The notes under the pieces were generated by a model. That model searched no databases, was not told where the DNA came from, and was given only the letters and a program-made list of their open reading frames with translations. Both the position numbers and the translations under genes were made by a program. Shown here piece by piece: positions 34,615 through 44,259 of a stretch of DNA of 61,801 nt (the first letter of the stretch is position 1; each line of letters starts with the position of its first letter). Source of the stretch: UBA2336 sp046294915 (GTDB taxonomy: Bacteria > Bacteroidota > Bacteroidia > Cytophagales > Cyclobacteriaceae); the NCBI GenBank assembly GCA_046294915.1, contig JBKBOE010000004.1, positions 1 to 61,801 of the forward strand, given 5' to 3'.

Positions 34615-35385
34615 TTAATCACCGCCCCCCTTTGAAGGAAGCTCATACGAACTCAACATGGCAGAATAATATTCGCGATTAAGGCGGGCAATATTGGTCA
34701 CGCTTATTCCTTTAGGGCATTCTGCTTCACACGCACGGGTATTGGTACAGGCGCCAAAACCTTCAGCATCCATCTGGGCTACCATACGTTCAACCCGCTC
34801 TTTGCGTTCCGGTTTACCTTGAGGGAGCAGCGCAAACTGAGAAACCTTAGCGCTTACAAAGAGCATGGCAGAAGCATTTTTGCACGCTGCAACACACGCT
34901 CCGCAACCAATGCACGTGGCGGCATCCATCGCTTCATCAGCAATTTTCTTGGGGATGGGAATTTCGTTACCATCAGGTACACCGCCTGTATTCACGGAAA
35001 TATATCCGCCAGCCTGCTGGATGCGGTCAAAAGCGGTTCTGTCCACTACAAGGTCTTTGATTACCGGAAACGGTTTTGCCCGCCAGGGTTCAATGGTAAT
35101 GGTTTCACCATCTTTAAAGGAACGCATATGCAGTTGGCAGGTAGTTGTTTGTAGCGGCCCATGAGCTCGGCCGTTAATATAGAGGCTACACATTCCGCAA
35201 ATGCCTTCACGACAATCATGATCGAAATGAACGGGTTCCTCTCCTTTCTTGATCAACTCGGTATTTAATACATCAAGCATTTCAAGAAAAGACATATCGG
35301 GTGAAACATGGGTATGCTTATAGGTCTTAAAACCGCCCTTGTCATTAGGGCTCTTTTGTCGCCAGATCCTGAGTGTAAGCTCCAT
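34615..35385 (-). CDS. sdhB: Succinate dehydrogenase/fumarate reductase iron-sulfur subunit
   Basis: Carries electrons between FAD in SdhA and quinone. The 256 residues include the [2Fe-2S] cysteine cluster (DCREGICGMCSLYINGRA and TTTCQLH), the motif CIGCGACVAACKNAS for [4Fe-4S], and TRACEAECPKGI for the last cluster. It is the last gene of the sdhC-sdhA-sdhB operon (2 bases after sdhA), the gene order and size of the Bacteroidota type B enzyme. Confidence 0.96.
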   Translation of the reverse strand: MELTLRIWRQKSPNDKGGFKTYKHTHVSPDMSFLEMLDVLNTELIKKGEEPVHFDHDCREGICGMCSLYINGRAHGPLQTTTCQLHMRSFKDGETITIEPWRAKPFPVIKDLVVDRTAFDRIQQAGGYISVNTGGVPDGNEIPIPKKIADEAMDAATCIGCGACVAACKNASAMLFVSAKVSQFALLPQGKPERKERVERMVAQMDAEGFGACTNTRACEAECPKGISVTNIARLNREYYSAMLSSYELPSKGGGD

Positions 35386-35387
35386 AA

Positions 35388-37310
35388 TTATTTATAACTA
35401 CGTTGGGTTAGTTTTACATTCTCAAATCTCAATTCTTCTTTGTGCAGTACTTCGGGTTGGTTTTCACCCTTAAATTCCCACGCTGCAACGTAGGCAAATT
35501 CATCGTCTTTGCGTTTTGCCTCACCGTCTTCCGTAGCGGATTCTTCGCGGAAGTGCCCACCGCAGGACTCCGAGCGGTTAAGCGCATCATCCACCATCAG
35601 TTCACCAAGTTCCATAAAGTCTGCTACGCGATTAGCCTTTTCCAACTCCATGTTCAACTCATTTCCGCCTCCCACTACGTTTACATTTTGCCAGAATTCA
35701 GCTCGCAACTCCTGAATTTTCTTCTTCGCCTTTTTAAGACCATCTTCGTTGCGCGACATCCCGCAATATTCCCACATGATAAGACCCAGTTCACGGTGAA
35801 ATTCATCTACCGTTTTCTTTCCTTTAATTCCGAGTAATTTTGAAATCCGGTCATTTACCTGCTGCATCGCCTCCTTAAACTCAGGCCTGTCGGTAGATAC
35901 TTTATCATAAGGCGTTCCGGCAAGGTAATCGCCAATAGTGTAAGGGATTACAAAGTACCCATCAGCCAAACCCTGCATAAGGGCACTCGCACCCAGGCGG
36001 TTTGCTCCATGGTCTGAAAAGTTGGCTTCTCCCAAGGAATAAAGGCCGGGTACGGTGGTCATCAGGTTATAATCAACCCATAGGCCTCCCATGGTATAAT
36101 GAACGGCCGGAAAAATCATCATCGGAACTTCATACGGATTGTCCCCGGTTATTTGTTTATACATATCGAACAGGTTACCGTATTTCGCTTCAATAACTTT
36201 TTTACCATCACGCTTGATTGCGTCAGAAAAATCAAGAAATACGGCCAACCCGGTTGCACCAACTCCGCGGCCCTCATCACATACATATTTTGCGTTGCGG
36301 GAGGCCACATCACGCGGAACCAGGTTTCCGAATGATGGATACCTCCTCTCCAGAAAATAATCGCGATCAGCTTCTGCAATCTTTGCCGCATCACTGGCTT
36401 TAAGACCCTTCATGGCAACTTTAGGAACCCACACCCGGCCGTCATTGCGCAACGACTCCGACATGAGTGTAAGTTTGGATTGATGATCGCCCGATACCGG
36501 GATGCACGTGGGGTGAATCTGCGTAAAGCAGGGGTTACCAAACAGTGCCCCCTTTTTATGTGCACGCCAGGCAGCCGTTGCGTTTGAGCCTTTGGCATTG
36601 GTTGAAAGATAAAATACATTACCATAGCCGCCCGTACACAACAATACCGCATGCGCGCTGTGAGCCTCAATCTTCCCGGTTACCAAATCGCGTGTAATAA
36701 TGCCACGAGCCTTTCCGTCCACCAGCACAACATCAAGCATTTCCGTGCGGGTATACGACTTGATCTTACCATTTGCGATCTGCCGGTTCATAGCTGAATA
36801 CGCTCCGAGCAACAATTGCTGGCCGGTTTGGCCGCGGGCATAAAAGGTGCGCGACACCTGTGCCCCGCCAAATGAGCGGTTGGCGAGCAGTCCGCCATAT
36901 TCGCGGGCAAAGGGCACACCCTGGGCCACGCACTGGTCAATAATGTTGACACTAACTTCTGCCAGTCGATAAACGTTTCCTTCCCGTGCACGGTAATCCC
37001 CACCTTTTATGGTATCATAAAATAACCGGTAAACACTGTCACCATCGTTCTGATAATTTTTGGCAGCGTTAATTCCGCCCTGTGCGGCAATACTGTGCGC
37101 CCTTCTGGGGCTATCCTGAAAGCAGAATGTTTTTACATTATACCCGAGTTCAGCCAATGAAGCGGCTGCTGATGCTCCGGCCAGCCCGGTACCTACTACG
37201 ATGATATCATATTTCCTTTTATTGGCCGGGTTAACCAGTTTCAGATTGAACTTGTGTTTCGTCCATTTTTCTGCGAGTGGCCCTTCAGGAATTTTGGAGT
37301 CTAACTTCAT
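35388..37310 (-). CDS. sdhA: Succinate dehydrogenase/fumarate reductase flavoprotein subunit
   Basis: Oxidises succinate to fumarate (or the reverse) on covalently bound FAD. In 640 residues the Rossmann motif IIVVGTGLAGASAAASLAELG (about 35-55) and the covalent His of RRAHSIAAQGGINAA are visible, followed by capping domain motifs (HPTCIPVSGDHQSKLTLMSESLR) and the catalytic loop HYTMGGLWVDYN and SLGEANFSDHGANRLGASAL. It lies 24 bases after sdhC, and the three subunits are co-transcribed. Confidence 0.97.
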   Translation of the reverse strand: MKLDSKIPEGPLAEKWTKHKFNLKLVNPANKRKYDIIVVGTGLAGASAAASLAELGYNVKTFCFQDSPRRAHSIAAQGGINAAKNYQNDGDSVYRLFYDTIKGGDYRAREGNVYRLAEVSVNIIDQCVAQGVPFAREYGGLLANRSFGGAQVSRTFYARGQTGQQLLLGAYSAMNRQIANGKIKSYTRTEMLDVVLVDGKARGIITRDLVTGKIEAHSAHAVLLCTGGYGNVFYLSTNAKGSNATAAWRAHKKGALFGNPCFTQIHPTCIPVSGDHQSKLTLMSESLRNDGRVWVPKVAMKGLKASDAAKIAEADRDYFLERRYPSFGNLVPRDVASRNAKYVCDEGRGVGATGLAVFLDFSDAIKRDGKKVIEAKYGNLFDMYKQITGDNPYEVPMMIFPAVHYTMGGLWVDYNLMTTVPGLYSLGEANFSDHGANRLGASALMQGLADGYFVIPYTIGDYLAGTPYDKVSTDRPEFKEAMQQVNDRISKLLGIKGKKTVDEFHRELGLIMWEYCGMSRNEDGLKKAKKKIQELRAEFWQNVNVVGGGNELNMELEKANRVADFMELGELMVDDALNRSESCGGHFREESATEDGEAKRKDDEFAYVAAWEFKGENQPEVLHKEELRFENVKLTQRSYK

Positions 37311-37334
37311 AAGGTTACAAAAAGATTAATCGGG

Positions 37335-38015
37335 TTACAGGTTGAAGTACATCGCTAGGGGAATCCAGGCAAACAATGCCGGGACACCAATGGCGAAAAC
37401 TTTACCAACAAAATGAATAACAGGATTGTATTTCAAATGGTTTAGGCCGAGTGTCTGAAAGGCACTGATAAACCCATGCCATAAATGAAAGGCTAATGCA
37501 CCCATACAAAAAACATACAGACCTACATACCATTCTTTAGCAAACCAAAAATCCACCAATGCGGCCAAATCGCGCACCGGGTGCCCATCGTAGTTGACTA
37601 CCGCCACCGAACCAAAGTGCATTTGTGCCCAGAAATCTTTCAGGTGGATAACAATAAAAATCAATACCAGGGTACCCAAAACTCCCATGTTACGCGAAGC
37701 CCAAATGGATGATTTTCCGGAAGAAACGGCATACCGTTGCGGTCCGCGAGCACTGCGGTTTTGAAGGGTTAAATAAAAAGAAAGCAAAACATGGATAAGA
37801 ATAAATGCAAAGTTGCCCTTGGAAATAAACTGAATCAGCGGGTTAGTGCTCATGAACTCAGCATACAGGTTGAAAGCACGCCCACCATCATTTTTGAGCA
37901 ACTGCAGGTTACCGGCCAGATGAACTGCCAAAAAGAGAATCAGGAAGAGTCCGGTCAGGGCCATGATTAATTTTCTGCCCAGGGTACTGGTTAAAAATCG
38001 GGTAAACCAATTCAT
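37335..38015 (-). CDS. sdhC: Succinate dehydrogenase cytochrome b subunit (type B)
   Basis: Membrane anchor of complex II with five helices in 226 residues. His residues for the two hemes sit in FLAVHLAGNLQLL, FILIHVLLSFY, FIVIHLKDFW and AFHLWHGFISAFQTLG, the Wolinella-like di-heme arrangement. This type oxidises succinate with menaquinone. It is the first long gene of the operon; a 37-codon membrane ORF lies 86 bases upstream on the same strand. Confidence 0.93.
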   Translation of the reverse strand: MNWFTRFLTSTLGRKLIMALTGLFLILFLAVHLAGNLQLLKNDGGRAFNLYAEFMSTNPLIQFISKGNFAFILIHVLLSFYLTLQNRSARGPQRYAVSSGKSSIWASRNMGVLGTLVLIFIVIHLKDFWAQMHFGSVAVVNYDGHPVRDLAALVDFWFAKEWYVGLYVFCMGALAFHLWHGFISAFQTLGLNHLKYNPVIHFVGKVFAIGVPALFAWIPLAMYFNL

Positions 38016-38101
38016 AAAACTTCAAAAGGTTATGCTTTGCAAAATACCTCCTGAAGATTTACCAAACAACGACCTCACAGTTAATTGATCAACACGGCAC
38101 G

Positions 38102-38215
38102 TTATTTAAGCAACACTTCGAACACAAGAATAATTACGGTGATTACACACAGCACTACGAATAAGAACCACTCGCGCTTTAAAAAATTTACAACCAGCTC
38201 TATGACCCGTTTCAT
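38102..38215 (-). CDS. Short single-pass membrane ORF upstream of sdhC (37 residues)
   Basis: ATG at 38213-38215, stop TAA at 38102. The 37-residue product starts MKRVIELVVNFLKREW and continues as one hydrophobic helix ending in VLLK, i.e. a basic/amphipathic N-terminus and one transmembrane segment. There is an A-rich stretch just before the ATG, as is common for Bacteroidota start sites. It is too short for routine gene finding, so its reality rests on composition and position upstream of sdhC. If real it might be a small complex II accessory or a membrane-stress peptide. Confidence 0.45.
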   Translation of the reverse strand: MKRVIELVVNFLKREWFLFVVLCVITVIILVFEVLLK

Positions 38216-38419
38216 TTTTTAAAAAATTAGTTACAGAACGATTAGCCAAATGCGGGCCCGATTATATAAAGTGCTGATTATGAATATATTAAATATTAAG
38301 ATAGTGATCTATACTTAGAAAATATTCCCAAAATAAAACTTGAGTTTCAAATTGAAATAATTAGGTTGTTCGGTTTTGCCCTATTTTTACAAAGAAATCC
38401 ACTACTTCATTTTTTGTCG
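38216..38419. other. Intergenic region between sdh and dnaE
   Basis: 204 AT-rich bases that must hold the divergent promoters for the sdh operon and dnaE. I see only imperfect promoter matches (TATTTTTAC before dnaE). Nothing else recognised. Confidence 0.4.
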
Positions 38420-41400
38420 ATGTACCTGATTTTTGACACAGAAACCACCGGTGTTCCCCATAACAAAACTGCCCCGATTACCGACCTTGAAAACTGGCCC
38501 CGCCTGGTTCAACTAGCCTGGCAACTCCACAGCCCCAACGGAAAGTTGCTTTCCCGTCATAATTTCATCGTTAAACCCGAAGGCTTTAATATTCCCTTCA
38601 AGGCCGAGCAAGTGCATGGCATCTCGACTGAACGCGCACTGGCAGAAGGCAAAAATCTTGACACCATACTTGCCCAGTTTTTGGCTGATGTTTCGCAAGC
38701 CACTGTGCTGGTTGGTCATAATATCGAATTCGACATTAACATCATCGGTGCCGAATTCATCCGGAAAAAACTCGATCCGGAAAAAATTCTTACGCTTAAA
38801 AAAACGGATACCGGTATTTCATCTGTCGAATTTTGCCAGCTAAGCGGAGGCATTGGCGGAAAACTAAAAATGCCTCGCCTGCATGAACTTCACGAAAAAC
38901 TCTTTGGAAAAAGTTTTGCCGATGCACACGATGCTTCCTATGATGTAGCTGCTACTGCACGGTGCTTTTTTGCACTTTTGAAAAGACAGGTTATTACCGC
39001 CTTTGATGACACCCCGCTGGCTGAAATTACCTATGAAGAACCTGATCTGGAAACCGCCAACTTTGCTAAACGCCAAAAAACAACAAAGGCGGGCTATTCT
39101 TTACCCGGTGATTCCGCATCAACCATTGACGTTCCCTACTGCCACCTGCACGTTCACTCGCAATTCTCTGTTCTTCAAGCCACACCCGATATTCAGTCGC
39201 TGGTAGCAATGGCCGCCAAGATGAACATGCCCGCAGTTGCCCTTACGGATACCGGTAACATGTATGGAGCTTTCAAATTTGTAAGCGAAGCACACAACCT
39301 TGGTGTAAAGCCCATTGTAGGTTGTGAATTTTACCTGGCAGAAGAACGACTGAAACTGAAATTCACGAAAGACAACCCTGATAAGCGGTATCAACAGGTA
39401 CTGTTGGCAAAAAACAAAAACGGATACCACAACCTCGCCCGGCTTTGCTCCATTGGCTTTACCGAGGGACTATACGGTATTTATCCGCGTATTGATAAAG
39501 AACTGGTAACCCAATACCGGGATGACCTGATTGCCACAACCGGCAATCTGAACAGCGAAATTCCTTACCTTATACTGCATGTGGGCGAGCGCCAGGCAGA
39601 GGAAGCTTTTCAATGGTGGCATGCTTTATTTGGTAATGATTTTTATGTAGAACTTAACCGCCACGGCCTGGCCGAAGAAGATCATGTTAATGATGTTCTT
39701 CTCCGTTTCGCAGCAAAATACGGTGTAAAATATTTTGCCGCCAATGAGGTATTCTACCTCGAAAAGCAGGAAGCCAAAGCACAAGATGTACTGGTGTGCA
39801 TAGGAGAAAATGAAAAGCTCAACACACCGAAAGGATCAGGCCGCGGGTTTCGCTATGGTCTTTCCAATGAGGAATATTATTTCAAGTCGCAGGAAGAAAT
39901 GAAATCCCTATTTCATGATCTGCCTGAGGCTGTTTATACGATCAGGGAAATTATTGACAAAGTTGAAGCCTACACGCTTGAACGGAAAGTTGTGCTGCCC
40001 AAATTTGATATCCCGAAAAATTTTGAATCTGAGGATGATTACTTACGGCACCTTACCTATGAAGGAGCCAAAAAACGATATGGTGAGCTGAGCACCGAAA
40101 TAAAAGACCGCATCGATTTTGAACTGGAAACCATCCGGAAGACCGGATACCCCGGTTACTTTCTGATTGTACAGGATCTTACTTCAAAAGCCCGCGAAAT
40201 GGGTGTTTCCGTTGGACCGGGCCGTGGCTCAGCAGCCGGCTCGGTCGTTGCTTATTGTACCGGCATCACCAACGTTGATCCGATTCAATATGATTTGCTG
40301 TTCGAACGCTTTCTGAATCCCGATCGGGTTTCCATGCCCGATATTGACATTGATTTTGATGATGAAGGCCGTGACAAAGTACTTCAGTACGTCATCGGCA
40401 AATACGGCAAAGACCAAGTTGCCCAAATTATTACCTACGGCACCATGGCTGCCAAATCGGCCATTCGCGATTGCGCACGGGTTATGGACCTACCCCTTTC
40501 GGAAGCAAACCAGCTTGCCAAAATGGTACCCGAGCGACCCGGCACCACCCTGGATGCCGCCTTCTCCGAAATCAAAGACCTGGATATCATTCGGAAAGGG
40601 AATGACCTGCGAGCCGAAGTATTGAAACAAGCTCAGGTGATTGAAGGCTCCGTTCGCAACACCGGCACACACGCCTGCGGGGTAATCATCACTCCCGATA
40701 AACTGGCTGACTTTGTGCCGGTTGCCATCGCCAAAGATTCAGACATGCTGGTAACCCAATTCGATAACAGCGTGGTTGAAAGTGCTGGCTTATTGAAAAT
40801 GGACTTTCTCGGTTTGACTACCCTTACTATTATAAAAACCGCCTTAAAAAATATTAAAAAGAGCAAAGGGATTGATATTGATATAGAATCCATTCCGCTG
40901 GATGACGAAAAGACCTACCAGTTATACCAGCGAGGGGAAACCAACGGCACATTTCAATTTGAAAGTGCAGGCATGCAAAAGTACCTGCGGCAACTTAAGC
41001 CCGATAAGTTTGAAGACCTGATTGCCATGAACGCGCTCTACCGGCCCGGACCCATGGAATACATTCCGGCATTTATTGCGCGTAAACGCGGACAGGAAGC
41101 CTTAACGTACGATCTGCCCGAAGTGGAGGAGTATCTGGCCGAAACGTATGGCATTACGGTTTATCAGGAACAGGTTATGCTGTTATCGCAGAAGTTGGCA
41201 GGCTTCAGCAAAGGCGATGCTGATGTGCTTCGAAAAGCCATGGGCAAGAAGCAAAAAAGTGTGTTGGACAAGATGAAGGATAAATTCATCGAAGGATGCA
41301 GAAAAAATGGCCACCCGGAAAGTGTTTGTGCAAAAATCTGGACAGACTGGGAGGCATTCGCTCAATATGCATTTAACAAATCGCATTCAACGTGCTATTC

Positions 41401-42715
41401 CCTGGTAGCTTACCAAACGGCCTATCTCAAAGCAAATTACCCGGCCGAATACATGGCAGCTGTCCTTACCCACTCACAAAGCAACCTGGATAAAGTAACC
41501 TTCTTTATTGAAGAATGCCGCAACATGGGCATTAAGGTGCTGGGCCCTCACGTAAACGAATCGGGGGTTTACTTTGCCGTTAACCAGAACGGGGAAATCC
41601 GCTTTGGCCTCGGGGCCATTAAAGGAGCCGGTGAGGCTGCCGTTGAAGCCATTATTCAGGAGCGCGAAGCACGAGGTCCTTTTGAAGACATCTTCGATTT
41701 TGCAAAGCGGGTAAACCAACGGTCGGTCAATAAGAAAACATTCGAATGCTTAGCCTTATCGGGCGCCTTCGATTGTTTTCAGGGAATTCACCGCAGGCAA
41801 TACATCTATTCAAATAATGGCGAACCCAGCCTGATTGAAAAAGCAATTAAGTATGCCGGAAAATCCCAGCAGGACGAACTCAGCGCCCAGGTGAGTTTAT
41901 TCGGAGCAGCCACAGGAACAGCAATGCCTAAACCCAAAGTTGAAGCCATCGAACCCTTCAGTGAACTTGAAAAACTTAATCTTGAAAAGGAAGTGATTGG
42001 TATTTACATTTCCGGACATCCGCTTGACCATTTCCGGTTTGAGATCAGCGCATTCAGCAATGCCATGTGCAGCCAGCTTACCGACTTTGAGAAAATTGAA
42101 AATCAGGAAAAGAAAGTGTGCGGAATTGTAACGGCCGTAGAACACCGCATAAGCAAAAACGGAAGGCCCTTTGGTAAATTTACCCTTGAAGATTACTCCG
42201 GAAGTTGCACCTTCACCCTCTTTGGCGACCAATACCAGAAATACAAAGGGTTTATGTCGCAAGGGTGGTTTTTGTTTGTAGAGGGGTCTGTACAACGCAA
42301 TACATGGGGCCAGATGAGCCTGGAATTTCAGATCAGGAACATAGAAGGTCTTCACGACCTGGCCGAAAAGCGTGTAGAAGGCATTGCCCTGAGGCTGCCG
42401 CTTCATGCCATTAACCATGACGTAATTCACCTGCTGGAAACGATCGGTAAACAAAATCCGGGTAAATCATCTTTTCACATCTATGTGCTGGATGAGTTGG
42501 AGTCCATCCAAACCGAACTATTATCAAGAACCTACCGGATTAATGCTTCCAATGCAGTAATTCAGGAACTAAAGAAAGTAGGTGAAATTGGCATAATTAC
42601 CGATAAGTCGGGGTTACGCTGGCTTACCGATGAAATGCCGGCAGAACTTACCCTGGAAACAACCGAAGTTGGAACAAATTCTTCTACCTTTGTGTTGGAA
42701 CCAGCAGAACTGTAA
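38420..42715 (+). CDS. dnaE: DNA polymerase III alpha subunit fused to a DnaQ-like proofreading exonuclease
   Basis: The 1431-residue replicative polymerase has an unusual two-part layout. Residues about 1-200 are a DEDDh exonuclease: FDTETTG (Exo I), HNIEFDINI (Exo II) and HDASYDVAAT (Exo III). The polymerase then begins with the PHP domain (YCHLHVHSQFSVLQATP), continues with the C-family palm motifs PGRGSAAGSVVAYCTGITN and PDIDIDFDDEGRDKV (three Asp), then the tau/beta-binding tail with an OB-fold region (about 1190-1270). So the exonuclease comes with the polymerase, as in Flavobacteriia and Cytophagia. The frame opens at 38366; Met at 38420 gives the conserved start MYLIFDTE. No intein is present; the extra length is the exonuclease domain. 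Confidence 0.95.
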   Translation: MYLIFDTETTGVPHNKTAPITDLENWPRLVQLAWQLHSPNGKLLSRHNFIVKPEGFNIPFKAEQVHGISTERALAEGKNLDTILAQFLADVSQATVLVGHNIEFDINIIGAEFIRKKLDPEKILTLKKTDTGISSVEFCQLSGGIGGKLKMPRLHELHEKLFGKSFADAHDASYDVAATARCFFALLKRQVITAFDDTPLAEITYEEPDLETANFAKRQKTTKAGYSLPGDSASTIDVPYCHLHVHSQFSVLQATPDIQSLVAMAAKMNMPAVALTDTGNMYGAFKFVSEAHNLGVKPIVGCEFYLAEERLKLKFTKDNPDKRYQQVLLAKNKNGYHNLARLCSIGFTEGLYGIYPRIDKELVTQYRDDLIATTGNLNSEIPYLILHVGERQAEEAFQWWHALFGNDFYVELNRHGLAEEDHVNDVLLRFAAKYGVKYFAANEVFYLEKQEAKAQDVLVCIGENEKLNTPKGSGRGFRYGLSNEEYYFKSQEEMKSLFHDLPEAVYTIREIIDKVEAYTLERKVVLPKFDIPKNFESEDDYLRHLTYEGAKKRYGELSTEIKDRIDFELETIRKTGYPGYFLIVQDLTSKAREMGVSVGPGRGSAAGSVVAYCTGITNVDPIQYDLLFERFLNPDRVSMPDIDIDFDDEGRDKVLQYVIGKYGKDQVAQIITYGTMAAKSAIRDCARVMDLPLSEANQLAKMVPERPGTTLDAAFSEIKDLDIIRKGNDLRAEVLKQAQVIEGSVRNTGTHACGVIITPDKLADFVPVAIAKDSDMLVTQFDNSVVESAGLLKMDFLGLTTLTIIKTALKNIKKSKGIDIDIESIPLDDEKTYQLYQRGETNGTFQFESAGMQKYLRQLKPDKFEDLIAMNALYRPGPMEYIPAFIARKRGQEALTYDLPEVEEYLAETYGITVYQEQVMLLSQKLAGFSKGDADVLRKAMGKKQKSVLDKMKDKFIEGCRKNGHPESVCAKIWTDWEAFAQYAFNKSHSTCYSLVAYQTAYLKANYPAEYMAAVLTHSQSNLDKVTFFIEECRNMGIKVLGPHVNESGVYFAVNQNGEIRFGLGAIKGAGEAAVEAIIQEREARGPFEDIFDFAKRVNQRSVNKKTFECLALSGAFDCFQGIHRRQYIYSNNGEPSLIEKAIKYAGKSQQDELSAQVSLFGAATGTAMPKPKVEAIEPFSELEKLNLEKEVIGIYISGHPLDHFRFEISAFSNAMCSQLTDFEKIENQEKKVCGIVTAVEHRISKNGRPFGKFTLEDYSGSCTFTLFGDQYQKYKGFMSQGWFLFVEGSVQRNTWGQMSLEFQIRNIEGLHDLAEKRVEGIALRLPLHAINHDVIHLLETIGKQNPGKSSFHIYVLDELESIQTELLSRTYRINASNAVIQELKKVGEIGIITDKSGLRWLTDEMPAELTLETTEVGTNSSTFVLEPAEL

Positions 42716-42742
42716 AAGATTAAAAAAACTGAACTATTCATC

Positions 42743-43066
42743 ATGGGAAAAACAATTGAACTCACCGATTCAAATTTCGATCAGATCGTAAAAACGGATA
42801 AACCTGTATTGGTTGATTTTTGGGCCGAATGGTGCGGCCCTTGTAAAATGATAGGACCGATTGTGGAAGAACTGGCGGGTGATTACGATGGAAAAGCCGT
42901 AGTTGCCAAGCTGAATGTAGACGAAAACCCGCAAACGGCTGCCAAGTTTGGCATACGGTCCATTCCAACCTTACTGGTTTTCAAAAACGGGCAAATTGTT
43001 GACAAGCAAATTGGAGCAGTTCCGAAATCGGTATTATCGCAAAAACTGGCCGCACAGGTTGCCTGA
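42743..43066 (+). CDS. trxA: Thioredoxin
   Basis: Small redox protein that reduces disulfides in cytoplasmic targets. The 107-residue protein has the active site WAEWCGPCKM (about 27-36) and the cis-Pro loop RSIPTLLVFKNG, ending LAAQVA. It starts 27 bases after dnaE, so the two may be co-transcribed, and is followed by a strong hairpin. Confidence 0.97.
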   Translation: MGKTIELTDSNFDQIVKTDKPVLVDFWAEWCGPCKMIGPIVEELAGDYDGKAVVAKLNVDENPQTAAKFGIRSIPTLLVFKNGQIVDKQIGAVPKSVLSQKLAAQVA

Positions 43067-43088
43067 GTTTCTGCAAGCAGTATTCGAA

Positions 43089-43110
43089 TAAAGGGGCTTC
43101 TGCCCCTTTA
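43089..43110. terminator. Bidirectional terminator between trxA and the P1 peptidase
   Basis: TAAAGGGGC and GCCCCTTTA form a 9-bp perfect stem with a 4-base TTCT loop. It ends next to the peptidase stop codon at 43111 and probably serves both convergent genes. Confidence 0.75.
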
Positions 43111-44241
43111 TCATTTAGGAACCACATTGTACTTCTTAAGTATTTTCTTTACTTCTGCCCTTGGCAGCGCCTCAACGGTTCGCCCTTCTCTACCCGTCAT
43201 CGTTTCCGCTGCAAACAAGGAGTTAATGATCGCCTCTTCCGTAGCTTCAATTACTGCCAGGAACAAGGGCGACATGGCATCGTTTCGTACAAAAACTGTA
43301 GTGTCGGTAAGAGCAGGAGTTTCATGCCGGATTCTTACACGTTCATGCACTGAGAAAGCAATTACATAATCACCACTGCCATTAGAACCTATGCCTCCGG
43401 TTCTTGCCAGGCCTAACACGGCCCGCTGGGCTAATCGCCCCAGGTTGCGGGCATCGAGCGGAGCATCGGTAGCCACTACAATCATACATGAGCCATCGGC
43501 ATTTTCACTCAGTTGATTGCTGAGATAGAACTTTTTCAGTTCCTCTCCTACAGGGGCGCCATCAATATGCAACACTCCGCCAAAGTTCGTTTGAACCAGC
43601 ACACCTACGGTATAGCCCCCCAGGCTTTTAGGCAATACACGCGATGACGTGCCTATACCTCCTTTAAAGCCGAAGCATACGGTGCCCGTACCGGCTCCTG
43701 CATTTCCTTCTTTCACCGGCCCGGTTGATGCCGTTGATATTGCATTTAATACATGCTGCCTTGTAACGTGCCTGCCGCGGATGTCATTCAGGTACCCATC
43801 ATTGGTTTCGCCCACTACGGCATTTACCGACTGCACATTTTCATTTCCCCTTTGCTGAAGGGTGTACTCAATTACAGCTTCAATGCCAGCCGAAACGCTG
43901 AGGGTGTTAGTAAGAATAATGGGCGTTTCGATGTTACCCAATTCATTCACCTGGGTGCTACCGGCAAGTTTTCCGAACCCATTTCCAACAAAAACAGCGG
44001 CCGGAACTTTCTGCTGAAAAATGTTTCCTTCGTGAGGAAGTATTGCGGTTACGCCTGTGCGCACAGAACTGCCCTCAATGAGGGTAGTATGACCCACTGT
44101 AACACCGGAGACATCGGTAATGGCATTCCATTTACCGGCAGGCAATACGCCAATACGGATGCCCAGATCGCGTGTGCGGTTTTGAGCTGGAGTAATGAGG
44201 GGAGTAAGCAAAAAGAAAAAAAGAATGCTTCGTATCATCAT
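43111..44241 (-). CDS. Exported P1-family (DmpA-like) aminopeptidase/esterase
   Basis: A 376-residue Ntn-fold protein of the DmpA family. A signal peptide is present (FFFLLTPLITPAQ). Conserved stretches are VTVGHTTL, VGNGFGKLAGSTQVNELGNIETPIILTNTLSV, and the self-cleavage/nucleophile motif NGSGDYVIAFS (the Gly-Ser bond in GSG is the cleavage site in DmpA). GVTAILPHEG is also typical. It is expected to hydrolyse N-terminal D- or L-amino acids from peptides, amides or esters. The preceding gene on the same strand (CxxCxxCC protein) ends 18 bases upstream. Confidence 0.9.
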   Translation of the reverse strand: MMIRSILFFFLLTPLITPAQNRTRDLGIRIGVLPAGKWNAITDVSGVTVGHTTLIEGSSVRTGVTAILPHEGNIFQQKVPAAVFVGNGFGKLAGSTQVNELGNIETPIILTNTLSVSAGIEAVIEYTLQQRGNENVQSVNAVVGETNDGYLNDIRGRHVTRQHVLNAISTASTGPVKEGNAGAGTGTVCFGFKGGIGTSSRVLPKSLGGYTVGVLVQTNFGGVLHIDGAPVGEELKKFYLSNQLSENADGSCMIVVATDAPLDARNLGRLAQRAVLGLARTGGIGSNGSGDYVIAFSVHERVRIRHETPALTDTTVFVRNDAMSPLFLAVIEATEEAIINSLFAAETMTGREGRTVEALPRAEVKKILKKYNVVPK

Positions 44242-44259
44242 AAATCCATATTTCCCTTC

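Noticed and set aside
41897..42454. 185-codon open frame antisense to the dnaE 3' part
   Set aside because: Lies over the conserved OB-fold region of DnaE; no domain.
38420..42715. Possible intein in DnaE because of the 1431-residue length
   Set aside because: No splicing motifs; the excess length is explained by the N-terminal exonuclease.
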